Numbered from the stretch's first letter, positions 50,570 to 60,853 are shown. The stretch: DNA of 64,000 nucleotides from Pseudomonas sp. TMP9 (GCF_037943105.1 NZ_CP149803.1:2956001-3020000), one strand, 5' to 3'. A program made the numbers and translations. The notes: generated by a model from the letters alone, not told the origin.

Positions 50570-52042
50570 TTAACGGAATGGCGGCTCGTCAAAGCTGCGC
50601 AGCTTGCGCGAGTGCAGCGAGTTGAGCTGGCTGCGCAGCAAGTCCAAGGCGGCGATGCCGATATGCAGGTGCTGGGTCACGGCTCTCTCATAAAACGCAC
50701 CGGCCGCACCGGGCAGCTTGATCTCACTGTGCAGCGGTTTGTCCGATACGCAGAGCAGCGTGCCGTAGGGCACCCGCAGACGATAGCCTTGGGCGGCGAC
50801 GGTGCCGCTTTCCATGTCCACCGCCACGGCGCGGGACAGGTTGATCAACGGTCGCTCCTGGGCCCAGCGCAGCTCCCAGTTACGGTCGTCGTAGGTCAAT
50901 ACAGTGCCGGTGCGCAGGCGTTTTTTCAGTTCGTCGCCCTGCTCGCCCGTGACCTGTTTAGCCGCTTCCTGAAGCGCCTGCTGTACCTCAGCCAGAGCGG
51001 GCAGCGGAATATGTGGCGGTAATACACGATCAAGAATACCGTCACGGCGCATATAGGCGTGGGCCAGTACATAGTCACCAATGGTTTGCGATTGGCGCAG
51101 ACCGCCACAGTGGCCAATCATCAGCCAGCAATGCGGACGCAGCACGGCCAAGTGATCGGTGATGTTCTTCGCATTGGACGGCCCAACGCCCATATTGACC
51201 AAGGTAATGCCGTTGCCGTCGTCGGCTTGCAGGTGGTAGGCGGGCATCTGATAACGATGCCAGATCACCGTCTCGATAATCGCCTGCATCTCACCCTCAG
51301 CCATACCCCGGCTGATCACCACATTGCCCGGCAGCACCATGCGGGTGAAGCGCGACTCACCGACCAGCATGTCCAGGCCATGACGGATAAATTGGTCGAC
51401 GTAACGGTGGTAGTTGGTCAGCAAAATCCACGGCTGCACTTGCCGCCAGTCGCTGCCGGTGTAATGCACCAAACGGCGCAGAGAGAAATCCACCCGCGCT
51501 GCGTCAAACAGCGCCAGCGGCAACGGGTCAGTATTTTCCCAGTCATACAAGCCATCGGCGGTGCCATCGGTGGCGGCGGACAGGTCGGTGCTGGGGAACA
51601 CCCGCGCCAGTTCGGCAGCCGTCACCCCGGAGCCGGCCAACTCATCGCCCTGCTCAACCACATAGGGGTAAGGAATATTTTGCTGGCTGACCCCCACTTC
51701 CACACGGACGGTGAAGTCGTTCATCAGCGGGCACAGCTGCTCCAGCAAGTACTTACGAAACGCCGCTGGATGGGTCACGGTAACGCTGTAAGTGCCCGGC
51801 ACTTGCACCTTGGCATACGCGCGCACAGTGGCCGGCGCCTCACCGTGACACCGGTAAATCAGGCGTAATTCGGGGTAGCGAAACTGACACTGCTCCGCCG
51901 CATCAGGCTTGATGCGCTCTTTTAGGTAACGCTTCAGCGCCGCACTCAACCCGCTGGTCGCCTTTAAATGCAAGGCCGCCAGACGGTCCACTGCCTCTTC
52001 AGCGCTATTAGCGACAACAAACTCATCGGAACAAAGGCTCAC
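50570..52042 (-). CDS. amn: AMP nucleosidase (Amn)
   Basis: A 490-residue enzyme splitting AMP into adenine and ribose 5-phosphate, which lowers the AMP pool. The N-terminal regulatory domain (about 1-180) precedes the phosphorylase-like catalytic domain (TLVNMGVGPSNAKNITDHLAVLRPHCWLMIGHCGGL, and AVDMESGTVAAQGYRLRVPYGTLLCVSDKPLHSE). Length matches E. coli Amn. It is monocistronic, flanked by the terminator and by an acyl-CoA dehydrogenase gene upstream on the same strand. Confidence 0.97.
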   Translation of the reverse strand: MSLCSDEFVVANSAEEAVDRLAALHLKATSGLSAALKRYLKERIKPDAAEQCQFRYPELRLIYRCHGEAPATVRAYAKVQVPGTYSVTVTHPAAFRKYLLEQLCPLMNDFTVRVEVGVSQQNIPYPYVVEQGDELAGSGVTAAELARVFPSTDLSAATDGTADGLYDWENTDPLPLALFDAARVDFSLRRLVHYTGSDWRQVQPWILLTNYHRYVDQFIRHGLDMLVGESRFTRMVLPGNVVISRGMAEGEMQAIIETVIWHRYQMPAYHLQADDGNGITLVNMGVGPSNAKNITDHLAVLRPHCWLMIGHCGGLRQSQTIGDYVLAHAYMRRDGILDRVLPPHIPLPALAEVQQALQEAAKQVTGEQGDELKKRLRTGTVLTYDDRNWELRWAQERPLINLSRAVAVDMESGTVAAQGYRLRVPYGTLLCVSDKPLHSEIKLPGAAGAFYERAVTQHLHIGIAALDLLRSQLNSLHSRKLRSFDEPPFR

Positions 52043-52139
52043 AAGGCATCTTCCTGGCTGATCGGACAGGCCCCATCTTGCCCTGATCCGCTGCGCGGGC
52101 GATAGCGCAGCCGTTCACGCCCGCAGACAGGCCATGGCT

Positions 52140-53792
52140 CTATAGCCGATGCGGCGTGCTGCGCGCCAGCAACGCTTCGATGTTCAGCCCGCGCGGCAGA
52201 GTGCCGTAAACGCGGCCGCCTTGCCCACCCAAACGGCTGGCGATAAAGGCATCAGAGACGCTGGCGTTTCCCGCTTCCAACAGCAGCTTGGCTTGCAGCG
52301 CCAGCGCGACGTCTTCGGTGAGTTGGCGAGCGCGGTATTGGATGTCTGCGCTGTCGCGAAAGTCGACATGCAGCTTGGCGATGTGCGCTTTAAGCCGCGC
52401 GTCACCGTGGCCATCACCCAGCTCCGTGAACAGCGCATCGAGCACGCCCGGCTCCTTGGATAATGCGCGCAGCACGTCCAGGCATTGCACGTTGCCTGAA
52501 CCTTCCCAGGTGGAGTTGACCGGCGCTTCACGGTACAAGCGCGGCAGGATGCTGTCTTCGACATACCCAGCGCCGCCCATGCATTCAGCGGCTTCGTTGA
52601 TCATTGCCGGGGCGCGCTTGCAGATCCAATACTTACCCACGGCGGTGACCAGGCGGGCGAACTTGTCTTCCTGCTCGTCGTGCGGGTTGTCCAGCGCCTT
52701 GCCCATGCGCAGGGTCAGGGCGAGTGCTGCTTCGCTTTCAAGAGCCAGATCGGCCAGCACATTCTGCATCAGCGGCTGTTCACTGAGCACTCGCCCACCC
52801 ACTTGGCGATGCGCGCAGTGATGCGCGGCCTGAGTCAGGGCCTGACGTATCAGGGCACTGGAGCCGATCATGCAGTCAAAACGCGTCAGCGCGACCATCT
52901 CAATAATGGTCGGCACGCCGCGACCTTCCTCGCCGACCATCCAGGCCAGCGCACCGCGAAATTCGACTTCGCTGGAGGCGTTCGAGCAGTTGCCCAGTTT
53001 GTTTTTCAGGCGCTGGATATAGAACGCATTACGGCTGCCATCGGGGCGGTGACGCGGCAGCAGAAAGCAGGTTAGACCTTTGTCGGTATGGGCCAAGGTC
53101 AGAAAGGCATCGCACATCGGCGCCGAACAAAACCACTTATGGCCAACCAACTCATAAGCCTGACCGGGGCCGCCAAGGCCAAGCGGATAAGCGCGGGTGG
53201 TATTGGCGCGCACATCGGTGCCGCCCTGCTTCTCGGTCATAGCCATGCCGATGGTCGCACCGGTTTTCTGCTCAATCGGCAGGTTGCGCGGGTCGTATTG
53301 GCTGGAGAGGATTTTCGGCAGCCACTGGGCGGCCACATCCCCTTGCAGCTTGAGCGCCGGCACGCTGGCAAACGTCATGGTCAACGGGCAACCACTACCC
53401 GCCTCGGCCTGGCTGTGCAGGTAACTTAAGGCTGCGCGGGCCACATGAGCGCCGGCGCGCGGGTCGGTCCAGGGCATTGACGGCAAGCCATGCTCAATGG
53501 CGGCGCTCATCAACTGGTGATACGCCGGGTGAAACTCCACCAGATCGACCCGGTTGCCGTACTTATCGTGACTCTTAAACAGCGGTTTGTTTTCGTTGGC
53601 GAGAAAGCCCGCCGCCATCAGCTCGCCACCCGCCAGCGCGCCATAAGCATCCAGGCGCTGCTCGGCCCAGCCGCCACCAAAGCGTGTGTTCCATTCTTGC
53701 AGCGGCAGGTCAACGCGGTACAGATTGGCGCCATCCAGCGACGGTACTTGGTTGAACACTTCATGGGTTTCGGCGTGTTGGCTGGCAGTCAT
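52140..53792 (-). CDS. AidB-like acyl-CoA dehydrogenase
   Basis: A 550-residue protein of the AidB branch of acyl-CoA dehydrogenases, which are larger than standard ones. AidB in E. coli is induced by alkylating agents, binds DNA and has weak isovaleryl-CoA dehydrogenase activity (known). Segments: MAMTEKQGGTDVRANTTRA, HKWFCSAPMCDAF and AAECMGGAGYVEDSILPRLYREAPVNSTWEGSGNVQCLDVLR. Start at 53792 (MTASQHAETHEVF) overlaps the tetR stop by four bases, so the pair is an operon, regulator first. The real substrate is unknown. Confidence 0.93.
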   Translation of the reverse strand: MTASQHAETHEVFNQVPSLDGANLYRVDLPLQEWNTRFGGGWAEQRLDAYGALAGGELMAAGFLANENKPLFKSHDKYGNRVDLVEFHPAYHQLMSAAIEHGLPSMPWTDPRAGAHVARAALSYLHSQAEAGSGCPLTMTFASVPALKLQGDVAAQWLPKILSSQYDPRNLPIEQKTGATIGMAMTEKQGGTDVRANTTRAYPLGLGGPGQAYELVGHKWFCSAPMCDAFLTLAHTDKGLTCFLLPRHRPDGSRNAFYIQRLKNKLGNCSNASSEVEFRGALAWMVGEEGRGVPTIIEMVALTRFDCMIGSSALIRQALTQAAHHCAHRQVGGRVLSEQPLMQNVLADLALESEAALALTLRMGKALDNPHDEQEDKFARLVTAVGKYWICKRAPAMINEAAECMGGAGYVEDSILPRLYREAPVNSTWEGSGNVQCLDVLRALSKEPGVLDALFTELGDGHGDARLKAHIAKLHVDFRDSADIQYRARQLTEDVALALQAKLLLEAGNASVSDAFIASRLGGQGGRVYGTLPRGLNIEALLARSTPHRL

Positions 53793-54442
53793 GACTGAGG
53801 CTCCTCTTCGGGCAATGGGGCGCCCACGGCGCGCAAACAAAAGGTAATGAGTACCTGGCTGACTTCAGCCAGGCTGGGGCCGGGGTAACCGGCTTCACGG
53901 GCGGTGCGAGCAGGCGGCGATAATGGACCGACCAGTACTTCAGCAATCGCACCGACCAGGCAGGCGGCCACCAGATTGACCTGCTGCACGCGCATCTGGC
54001 CGTCGGCCACGCCCTCCTGTAGCAGCTCAATAAACAACGCGGCGTAAGCTTCGCGGTACAACAGACGCTGCTCGTCAACCAGTGGGTCAACCGGCTCGGC
54101 GATCAGAGCGAAGGCCAGTTGGCGGCTGTCCCACGCGCGCGCGGCAAAGCGTTCAAGCCCCTCAGCAAGGCGCTGCACCGGGTTACCGGGGCCGCGTACG
54201 ATGGCGGCCAACGCCTCCACCTCACGCTGGCTGGCCACGGCAAACACTTCAGCGGCAAGGCAGCCTTTGCTGCTGAAGTGGCGATACAGGCTGCCGGTGG
54301 CAATACCGACATCCGCCGCCAACGCTTGCATGGTCAGCGCGGCGAAACCGCCCTCGACAACCCGCGCCAGAGCGGCGTTAAGGATCTGCTCACGCAGACT
54401 TTGGTCGCGGTCGATACGAAGGGCAGTGGTGCGATAGGCCAT
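53789..54442 (-). CDS. TetR-family repressor
   Basis: A 217-residue TetR regulator with its N-terminal helix-turn-helix (about 15-62, REQILNAALARVVEGGFAALTMQALAADVGIATGSLYRHF) and a helical ligand domain. It overlaps the AidB-like gene by 4 bases. A double palindrome lies directly before its start and covers the ribosome site, so autoregulation of the tetR-aidB-like pair is very likely. Positional match: PAO1 PA3973. The inducing ligand may be an acyl-CoA, by analogy only. Confidence 0.92.
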   Translation of the reverse strand: MAYRTTALRIDRDQSLREQILNAALARVVEGGFAALTMQALAADVGIATGSLYRHFSSKGCLAAEVFAVASQREVEALAAIVRGPGNPVQRLAEGLERFAARAWDSRQLAFALIAEPVDPLVDEQRLLYREAYAALFIELLQEGVADGQMRVQQVNLVAACLVGAIAEVLVGPLSPPARTAREAGYPGPSLAEVSQVLITFCLRAVGAPLPEEEPQS

Positions 54443-54445
54443 GGT

Positions 54446-54487
54446 CTGAATCCTGATTCACGATCCCTGCAGTGAATCAGGATTCAG
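54446..54487. promoter_or_regulatory. Double palindromic operator of the TetR gene
   Basis: CTGAATCCTGATTCAC (54446-54461) and its exact complement GTGAATCAGGATTCAG (54472-54487), 10 bases apart. Each arm is itself a dyad, TGAATC-2-GATTCA, with centres 26 bases apart. It begins 4 bases upstream of the tetR start and contains the only Shine-Dalgarno-like AGGA. Such tandem dyads fit two TetR dimers. Confidence 0.8.
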
Positions 54488-54576
54488 AGTTTGCGCAAAG
54501 CGGCATTTCGGCCAAGAGCGAGGGCTGCTCAGGTGCAGTGGGCATCGGTAGATCCCGGCAAAACACAGCACACCGC

Positions 54577-54624
54577 GTAGCCGGTAATTGTCGCCCGGAT
54601 TGCGCTGGCGCTTATCCGGGCTAC
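54577..54624. repeat. GTAGCC-type palindromic repeat between ladS and tetR
   Basis: Ends GTAGCC and GGCTAC, inner arms CCCGGAT (54594-54600) and ATCCGGG (54614-54620). It is of the same class as the repeat at 35436-35489. It lies 14 bases past the ladS stop and may serve as its 3' hairpin. Confidence 0.7.
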
Positions 54625-54638
54625 GAGGGCTGCAAACG

Positions 54639-57029
54639 TCAACGTTCGGCGCAAACCTCGCGGCACAGTACCCAGTCATGCAACAAGTGGCGCAGCTGCT
54701 CGAACTTCACTGGTTTGGCCAGGTAGTCGCTCATGCCGGCCGTCAGGCAGCGCTCGCGATCGCCGCTATGACTGTGCGCGGTGACTGCTAACACTGGCAG
54801 CGTTTGCATATCAGGTAAGTTGCGCAGCGCGCGGCAGGTGGCAAAGCCGTCCATCACCGGCATCTGGCAATCTAACAGCACCGCATCAATGATTTCTTTA
54901 CGCAGAATACCTAGGGCTTCTGCACCGTTATCAGCACTGCGCACCTGATAACCCAGCTTGAGCAGCATGCCGCGCATCACCAGCTGGTTGATTGGATTGT
55001 CTTCGACAAGCAGCACCGTGCACTGCTGCGGCTGGCGCAGTGCCGGGCCAATGGCGCGCTGGACGGCGACGAGTTTAACGGCCTGTGCAGGCAAGGCCAG
55101 CGGCAGCTGTAAATGGAAGCTGCTGCCCTGGCCAGGGCGCGACTCATGACTGAGATCACCACCAAGCAAGTCGACCAGCTGCTGGCAAATGGCCAAGCCA
55201 ATACCCAGGCCGCCGTATTCACGCGTCGCCGAGCCATCCAGTTGATGAAAGTGCTGATACAACGCACCATCAGCTGGCGTGGTAAAGCCCAACCCGCTGT
55301 CGATCACATCAATGCGCAGCGCCAACAAATTGTTTGCTATACCGGCGCGACTGACCTGAACACGCACCTCGCCATGCGAGGTAAATTTAATCGCGTTATC
55401 CACTAGGCAATCTAGGCATTGCCGCAGCTTGCTGGCGTCGCCTTCAACAATATCCGGCAGGCTGTGCTCGAGTTCGAGTTTAAACCGCAGGCCCTTTTCT
55501 TCGGCGCGCTCGGCGTACTGCGCGCGCAAACCGTCAAACATGCCGCGCAGGCTAAAGGGTGCGCCCCTCAGCTGCAGCCGCCCAGCCTGCAACTCGGTGA
55601 GGGTCAGGATGCCATTGACCATGTGCAGCATGTCGCGAGCCGAGCCGGCGGCCGTGTTGTGGTAATGCGCCAGCTCGCCTTCAAGATTAAGCATCTGCAT
55701 AAGCTCCAGCGAACCGACCACACCATTCATAGGGGTACGCAGCTCGTGAGTGACCGTGGCGAGAAATTCATCCTTGAGACGGTTGCTATTGGCCAATTCC
55801 TGGTTGAAGGCTTCGAGCTTGACACTGGCCTCTTGGAGAATACGCGTACGATCCTCTTTCATCGCATTGATGCGGTCGGCCAGAGCCAAAGACAAAAGCC
55901 CTACTTCAAGCGCTGAGCCGATCTGGCTGGCGTACATGGTCAGGAATATATTTGGCAGATAGCCCAATACCATCAGCGTATTGATCACCCCACCAGCCAG
56001 AAAAGCGCTCCAGGCGATAATGAAATAGCGCGCCACGCGCATGCCACGCAGCCAGGACAAAAGGCCCGCAACAAACACCGCCACGATAAACAACAGCGCC
56101 AGATAAGTTGCCAGACGCAGCGACAACGCATAGCTGACCGTCAGCGCCAGGCTCATCACCAAAACAGCACTGGCCATGAGCAACAACAGGACGCGATCAA
56201 CCCATGGGCTATGGTCGCCGGTATGCAGAAAGCTGCGCGCAAACTGACAGCCAAACAATGCCGAAGCGCCGATTAGAAAGGGGGTCGCTGCGTTAGCCCA
56301 CCACGGGTTGTTGGGCCATAAATATTCGATAGCCGCGCCATTAACCGATAGCTGATAAAGGCCAAATGCGGCGATATAGAGGATGTAATAGAAGTAACTT
56401 TTGTCACGCACGCTAATGAAGATAAACAGGTTGTAAACCAGCATCACCAACAACACACCGTAAATAATACCCAGCGCATAGATGCGCGCCGGCTGGTGTT
56501 CCAAGTAGGCGTTGGGCGCCCAGAGGGTCAACGGCGCTTGCATTGAGCCCTGCGTGTGCAGGCGCAGGTAGATACTTTGCGGCTGCCCGGGCGGCAGGTT
56601 CAACTCGAACACATAGTTGTGCTGTTTTATCTCTCGAGACGAGAACGGCAAAGCATCGCCGGTGTGCTGGCTTAGCTGATAACGGCCCTGCGCATCTGCC
56701 AAGTACAGACGCACATCATCCAGCGGCGGGTAAGCTAACTCCAGCAACCACGATTGCACTCCCGTGGTTTGTTGCGGGCGGTATTCCAAATCAACCCGCA
56801 GCCAAAACACAGAACGCGAATAACCGGCATTGAGCACGTCTTTACCGTGTGTATGAAAACTGCCCTGCATGGCCGGCGAGGTTACATCTTCAATGTTGGC
56901 ATCACCGCGTACATCGACGAAAACCGACATGGCCTTGCCAAGCGGCAGGCTATGAGTGTTTTCATCGAACACTAACGCCCCAGCCAACCCCGGCATCAGC
57001 ACTAACAAGCAAAGAACAATAGCGCGCAT
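54639..57029 (-). CDS. ladS: LadS, hybrid sensor histidine kinase
   Basis: A 796-residue hybrid kinase; P. aeruginosa LadS has 795. Signal peptide (1-18), periplasmic 7TMR-DISMED2 sensor (about 22-170), seven-helix 7TMR-DISM region (about 182-385), kinase with phospho-histidine His428 (ATVTHELRTPMNG), N-box DNAIKF and G-boxes (VIDSGLGF, GGLGIGLAI), then a receiver domain with Asp720 (VLLDCQMPVMDG). In P. aeruginosa LadS feeds phosphate to the GacS Hpt domain, raising RsmY/RsmZ and favouring biofilm, and responds to calcium (known). The start at 57029 matches the known N-terminus. Confidence 0.95.
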   Translation of the reverse strand: MRAIVLCLLVLMPGLAGALVFDENTHSLPLGKAMSVFVDVRGDANIEDVTSPAMQGSFHTHGKDVLNAGYSRSVFWLRVDLEYRPQQTTGVQSWLLELAYPPLDDVRLYLADAQGRYQLSQHTGDALPFSSREIKQHNYVFELNLPPGQPQSIYLRLHTQGSMQAPLTLWAPNAYLEHQPARIYALGIIYGVLLVMLVYNLFIFISVRDKSYFYYILYIAAFGLYQLSVNGAAIEYLWPNNPWWANAATPFLIGASALFGCQFARSFLHTGDHSPWVDRVLLLLMASAVLVMSLALTVSYALSLRLATYLALLFIVAVFVAGLLSWLRGMRVARYFIIAWSAFLAGGVINTLMVLGYLPNIFLTMYASQIGSALEVGLLSLALADRINAMKEDRTRILQEASVKLEAFNQELANSNRLKDEFLATVTHELRTPMNGVVGSLELMQMLNLEGELAHYHNTAAGSARDMLHMVNGILTLTELQAGRLQLRGAPFSLRGMFDGLRAQYAERAEEKGLRFKLELEHSLPDIVEGDASKLRQCLDCLVDNAIKFTSHGEVRVQVSRAGIANNLLALRIDVIDSGLGFTTPADGALYQHFHQLDGSATREYGGLGIGLAICQQLVDLLGGDLSHESRPGQGSSFHLQLPLALPAQAVKLVAVQRAIGPALRQPQQCTVLLVEDNPINQLVMRGMLLKLGYQVRSADNGAEALGILRKEIIDAVLLDCQMPVMDGFATCRALRNLPDMQTLPVLAVTAHSHSGDRERCLTAGMSDYLAKPVKFEQLRHLLHDWVLCREVCAER

Positions 57030-57326
57030 ACCACTCAGCCAAACTAGGCCCGCAGCGCCATAGAGCGCTGCCGCAGCGATGAATTTAGAGGCCGGCACTC
57101 TAGGACGTGAAGGCATTTTAGCGCAAGCCATATGGCGCCGATAAAAGGCGCGACCCGCGGACATGATCAGCAGCCCGACAGCGCTTGAGAGAAAACCTCA
57201 ACGAATAAGCGGTTTTTACCCCTGCGCTGCAGTGGCATAAAAAACGTGCGACAGATCGTCCGCCACGCCGGCTTTGCTGCCTTTTTGCGACCTGCAGCCG
57301 TACGTTTGATGATAAGCTCGCCGCCC
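57030..57326. other. Divergent ladS/thiD intergenic region (297 bases)
   Basis: It must contain both promoters. Near thiD, TTGCGA (57285-) with downstream TGATGAT is a weak candidate. For ladS I see no convincing hexamers. No gene, riboswitch or repeat is evident. Confidence 0.4.
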
Positions 57327-58121
57327 ATGAAAACGCCTACTTCTCGCCCCGTAGTGCTGTGCCTGTCCGGTCATGACCCCAGTGGTGGTGCCGGCTTGCA
57401 AGCCGATATTGAAGCCCTGCTCGCCCAAGGCTGTCACGCCGCGCCAACCGTGACCGCGCTGACCGTGCAAGACACCGTCAATGTTTCTGACTTTCGCGTG
57501 CTCGACCGTGACTGGGTGTTAGCCCAGGCCAATGCGGTGATCAACGACATGCCCGTGGAGGCCGTTAAGCTGGGCATGCTCGGCTCGGTGGAAATGGTCG
57601 AAACCGTGCTGCAGATCATGCAGCGCCTGCCAGGTATCCCGCTGGTCTGCGACCCCGTGCTGCGTGCCGGTGGTGGCGGCGCGCTGGGTAAGGATGAAGT
57701 CGGCTATGCCATGCGCGAGCGCTTATTCGCCGTGTCCACCATCGCCACCCCAAACCTGCCGGAAGCACGCATCCTCGCCGAATTGCCGGACGGCTCTGCA
57801 GATGAATGCGCTGAAAAACTTCTGCCGTATATCCAGCACCTGCTGATCACCGGCGGTCATGGCGATGAGCAGCAGGTGCATAACCGCCTGTACAGCCGCG
57901 ATGGCAGCCGCCACACCTTTACCTGCCAACGCTTGCCCGGCAGCTACCATGGCTCCGGCTGCACCTTGGCCAGCACCCTGGCAGGCCGTTTGGCGCTGGG
58001 CCAAGAGCTGGTCAGTGCCGTGCAGTTCGCCCTCGATTACACCTGGCGTACCCTGCGCGATGCTGAACAGCCTGGCCACGGCCAGTTTATTCCTCGTCGC
58101 TTGCCCCTAGACCTGTTTTGA
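57327..58121 (+). CDS. thiD: Hydroxymethylpyrimidine kinase/phosphomethylpyrimidine kinase (ThiD)
   Basis: A 264-residue ribokinase-fold enzyme that phosphorylates HMP and HMP-P for thiamine synthesis. Motifs: [35 protein letters not shown], and the C-terminal [21 protein letters not shown] with the anion hole. ATG at 57327; a longer in-frame reading lacks homology. No TPP riboswitch elements are seen upstream. It lies 13 bases before thiE and 297 bases from the divergent ladS. Confidence 0.96.
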   Translation: MKTPTSRPVVLCLSGHDPSGGAGLQADIEALLAQGCHAAPTVTALTVQDTVNVSDFRVLDRDWVLAQANAVINDMPVEAVKLGMLGSVEMVETVLQIMQRLPGIPLVCDPVLRAGGGGALGKDEVGYAMRERLFAVSTIATPNLPEARILAELPDGSADECAEKLLPYIQHLLITGGHGDEQQVHNRLYSRDGSRHTFTCQRLPGSYHGSGCTLASTLAGRLALGQELVSAVQFALDYTWRTLRDAEQPGHGQFIPRRLPLDLF

Positions 58122-58134
58122 CGGAGCACCGCTG

Positions 58135-58761
58135 ATGAAGTTGCGCGGCTTGTATGCCATCACCGACAGCCAATTGCTGGCCGGCAAGCTACTGCCCTTC
58201 GTTGAGGCCGCACTAAAAGGCGGCGTAAAACTGCTGCAATACCGCGACAAATCCATTGATGAGGCGCGCCGCCTGCGTGAAGCCGAAGCCCTGCGGGAAT
58301 GTTGCACCCGCTATGGCGCGGCATTGATCATCAATGACGACGCTGAGCTGGCCGCGCGCTTAGGTGTGGGCCTGCACTTGGGCCAAAGCGACGGCTCGCT
58401 GTCCGTGGCCCGCGCCCTCCTCGGCCGCCACGCCATCATCGGCGGCACCTGCCATGCCCAGCTTGAATTGGCTGAAACCGCCGCCAAAGAAGGCGCCAGT
58501 TACGTCGCCTTCGGGCGCTTTTTTGACTCCAATACCAAGCCCGGAGCACCAGCCGCCAATGTTGAATTATTGCAAGCCGCAAAAGCGCGGATCAACCTGC
58601 CCATCGTCGCCATCGGCGGTGTGACGCTGGACAACGCGCCCGCACTGATTGCGCACGGTGCCAGCATGGTCGCCGTGGTTCACGGCCTGTTCGGCGCAGG
58701 CTCGGCGGATGAAGTCGAGCGCCGCGCCCGGGCGTTTAGCGACCTGTTCAACCCTAACTAA
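58135..58761 (+). CDS. thiE: Thiamine-phosphate synthase (ThiE)
   Basis: A 208-residue TIM-barrel enzyme that joins HMP-pyrophosphate with the thiazole phosphate to form thiamine phosphate. Conserved segments: [63 protein letters not shown] and [12 protein letters not shown]. Normal length. thiD lies 13 bases upstream and hemL 54 bases downstream, the usual Pseudomonas thiD-thiE-hemL group. Confidence 0.97.
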   Translation: MKLRGLYAITDSQLLAGKLLPFVEAALKGGVKLLQYRDKSIDEARRLREAEALRECCTRYGAALIINDDAELAARLGVGLHLGQSDGSLSVARALLGRHAIIGGTCHAQLELAETAAKEGASYVAFGRFFDSNTKPGAPAANVELLQAAKARINLPIVAIGGVTLDNAPALIAHGASMVAVVHGLFGAGSADEVERRARAFSDLFNPN

Positions 58762-58815
58762 TCGGTTTAAGAGGCGACTCGGCTCGCCTCATCTGCACAT
58801 TTGAGAGGCCCTGCC

Positions 58816-60105
58816 ATGTCCCGCTCCGAAGTTCTTTTCAGTCACGCGCAAAAGCACATTCCCGGCGGCGTTAACTCGCCGGTGCGCGCCTTCAAAAGCG
58901 TCGGCGGCACCCCGCTGTTTTTCAAGCATGCTGAAGGTGCTTACGTCACCGACGAGGACGACAAGCGCTATGTGGATTACGTCGGCTCTTGGGGCCCGAT
59001 GATCCTCGGCCACAGCCATCCTGAAGTGCTCGATGCCGTGCGCAACCAACTGCAACACGGTTTGTCCTATGGCGCGCCGACCGCTATGGAAACGGAGATG
59101 GCGGACTTGGTCTGCAGCCTGGTGCCGTCGATGGAAATGGTGCGCATGGTCAGCTCCGGCACCGAAGCGACCATGAGCGCGATTCGCCTGGCCCGTGGTT
59201 ACACCGGCCGCGACAACATCATCAAATTCGAAGGCTGCTACCACGGCCACTCCGACAGCTTGCTGGTTAAAGCTGGCTCCGGCCTGCTGACCCAGGGTGT
59301 ACCCAGCTCGGCAGGCGTGCCGGCCGACTTCGCCAAACACACCCTGACGCTGCCCTTCAACGACCTCCACGCTGTTGAGCAGATGCTCAGTGAAGTGGGT
59401 GACAGCGTGGCCTGCATTATCGTTGAGCCGGTGGCCGGCAATATGAATTGTGTACCGCCCGCGCCGGGCTATCTGCAAGGCCTGCGCGAGCAGTGCGACA
59501 AGCACGGCGTGGTGCTGATTTTCGACGAAGTGATGACCGGTTTCCGTGTCGCGCTCGGCGGCGCTCAGGCGCTGTATGGCGTGACCCCGGACCTGACTAC
59601 CTTCGGCAAAATTATCGGCGGCGGCATGCCCGTCGGCTGCTTCGGCGGCAAACGCGAGATCATGCATTGCATCGCCCCGCTTGGCCCGGTCTACCAGGCT
59701 GGCACGCTGTCGGGCAACCCGCTGGCCATGGCGGCAGGCTTGGCGACATTACGTTTGATCCAGCGTCCTGGATTCCACGCCGAACTCACCGACTTCACCC
59801 AGCGTATGCTGCAGGGCCTCAAAGAGCGTGCCGATGCTGCCGGCATCCCATTCGTAACCACCCAAGCGGGCGGCATGTTTGGCCTGTATTTCAGCGCGGC
59901 TGACAGCATCGTCACTTTTGCCGATGTGATGACCAGCGATGTCGAGCGGTTCAAGCGCTTCTTCCACCTGATGCTGGACGGCGGCGTGTACTTAGCGCCT
60001 AGCGCCTACGAGGCAGGCTTCACCTCCATCACCCATGGCGATGCCGAGCTGAACATCACCCTGGACGCGGCCGAACGCGCCTTTGCTGAGCTGAAAAAAG
60101 CCTGA
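58816..60105 (+). CDS. hemL: Glutamate-1-semialdehyde 2,1-aminomutase (HemL)
   Basis: A 429-residue PLP enzyme converting glutamate-1-semialdehyde into 5-aminolevulinate, the start of tetrapyrrole synthesis by the C5 route. The N-terminal [17 protein letters not shown] motif and the PLP lysine Lys265 ([14 protein letters not shown]) are present. ATG at 58816 follows GAGG; a TTG five codons upstream is unlikely. Its stop shares one base with the next gene's start, so the following membrane-protein gene is translationally coupled. Confidence 0.97.
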   Translation: MSRSEVLFSHAQKHIPGGVNSPVRAFKSVGGTPLFFKHAEGAYVTDEDDKRYVDYVGSWGPMILGHSHPEVLDAVRNQLQHGLSYGAPTAMETEMADLVCSLVPSMEMVRMVSSGTEATMSAIRLARGYTGRDNIIKFEGCYHGHSDSLLVKAGSGLLTQGVPSSAGVPADFAKHTLTLPFNDLHAVEQMLSEVGDSVACIIVEPVAGNMNCVPPAPGYLQGLREQCDKHGVVLIFDEVMTGFRVALGGAQALYGVTPDLTTFGKIIGGGMPVGCFGGKREIMHCIAPLGPVYQAGTLSGNPLAMAAGLATLRLIQRPGFHAELTDFTQRMLQGLKERADAAGIPFVTTQAGGMFGLYFSAADSIVTFADVMTSDVERFKRFFHLMLDGGVYLAPSAYEAGFTSITHGDAELNITLDAAERAFAELKKA

Positions 60106-60761
60106 TGCAGTACAGCACTGCGCTGTCCGATGGCCTGTTGGCGCTGGCCTGCTTGGCCTGTGTGATCGCCATCGGCAGAGCGCGCAAGCACTATGGCGAG
60201 GCGGATCAGCCGGCTTTATTTTGCGCCCTGCTGGGTTTTCTGCTGCCGGCAGCAGCCGCCACCGTCGGGGTCATACGCTTCGGTTTCGATCCCGACGCGC
60301 AAACGGCGCACCTGTGGCTAAGCCAAGCCAGCAGCTTTCTCGGCCTGCCCTTACTAGGTGCGGCAGCACTGGCCCTGGGCCGCGGCTGGCAATGGAGCCG
60401 ACCGAACTGGGGGCGCATCCTGCTGGGGCTGTGCGCTTTTTTTGAACTGTTCCGGCAGATGAACCATCTTGACGATTACCGTTTGCTGCTGAATTTAGCG
60501 ACGCTGCTGCTAATTCTTTATGCCGGTGCCGTGCAATGGCCCAGGCGTGCGAACCTGCTTGTTGCCAGTGCGGTGGTTGGGCTGTTTTTGCTCGCCGGTT
60601 TAGTCGTGGGCACCGAGGGCTTTATTGGCCCGCTGCGGCGTATTGACCTGTTCCATGCGCTGCTGACACCGGCCTATCCACTGCTGGCTTGGCTGTTACT
60701 GAGCCTGCCCGGCAGCGCTAAACTCAGACGCCTCGAAGAAAACCCGGTAAAGACTTTGTAA
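60105..60761 (+). CDS. Membrane protein of unknown function
   Basis: A 218-residue protein with about seven hydrophobic helices. No family that I can name with confidence. It has a DxxxxDPDAQTAHLW loop and the FFELFRQMNHLDDYRLLLN segment. The start codon overlaps the hemL stop by one base. PAO1 has a comparable hypothetical gene at the same place (PA3978). No signature of transfer; codon use looks the same as its neighbours. Confidence 0.75.
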   Translation: MQYSTALSDGLLALACLACVIAIGRARKHYGEADQPALFCALLGFLLPAAAATVGVIRFGFDPDAQTAHLWLSQASSFLGLPLLGAAALALGRGWQWSRPNWGRILLGLCAFFELFRQMNHLDDYRLLLNLATLLLILYAGAVQWPRRANLLVASAVVGLFLLAGLVVGTEGFIGPLRRIDLFHALLTPAYPLLAWLLLSLPGSAKLRRLEENPVKTL

Positions 60762-60853
60762 GAAGGCGGCGGCTTATTTCATAATGTGACGGCTGCCGCG
60801 TTACGGCCGCCAGGTGGAACACCTGTTTTGCATCCCGAGGTAAATGGATTTTC

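Noticed and set aside
57030..57326. TPP riboswitch upstream of thiD
   Set aside because: The characteristic CUGAGA and second conserved box of the THI element are missing.
58789..59667. A 292-codon minus-strand frame opposite hemL
   Set aside because: The hemL reading is a complete, conserved enzyme; the opposite frame has low-complexity composition and no family.
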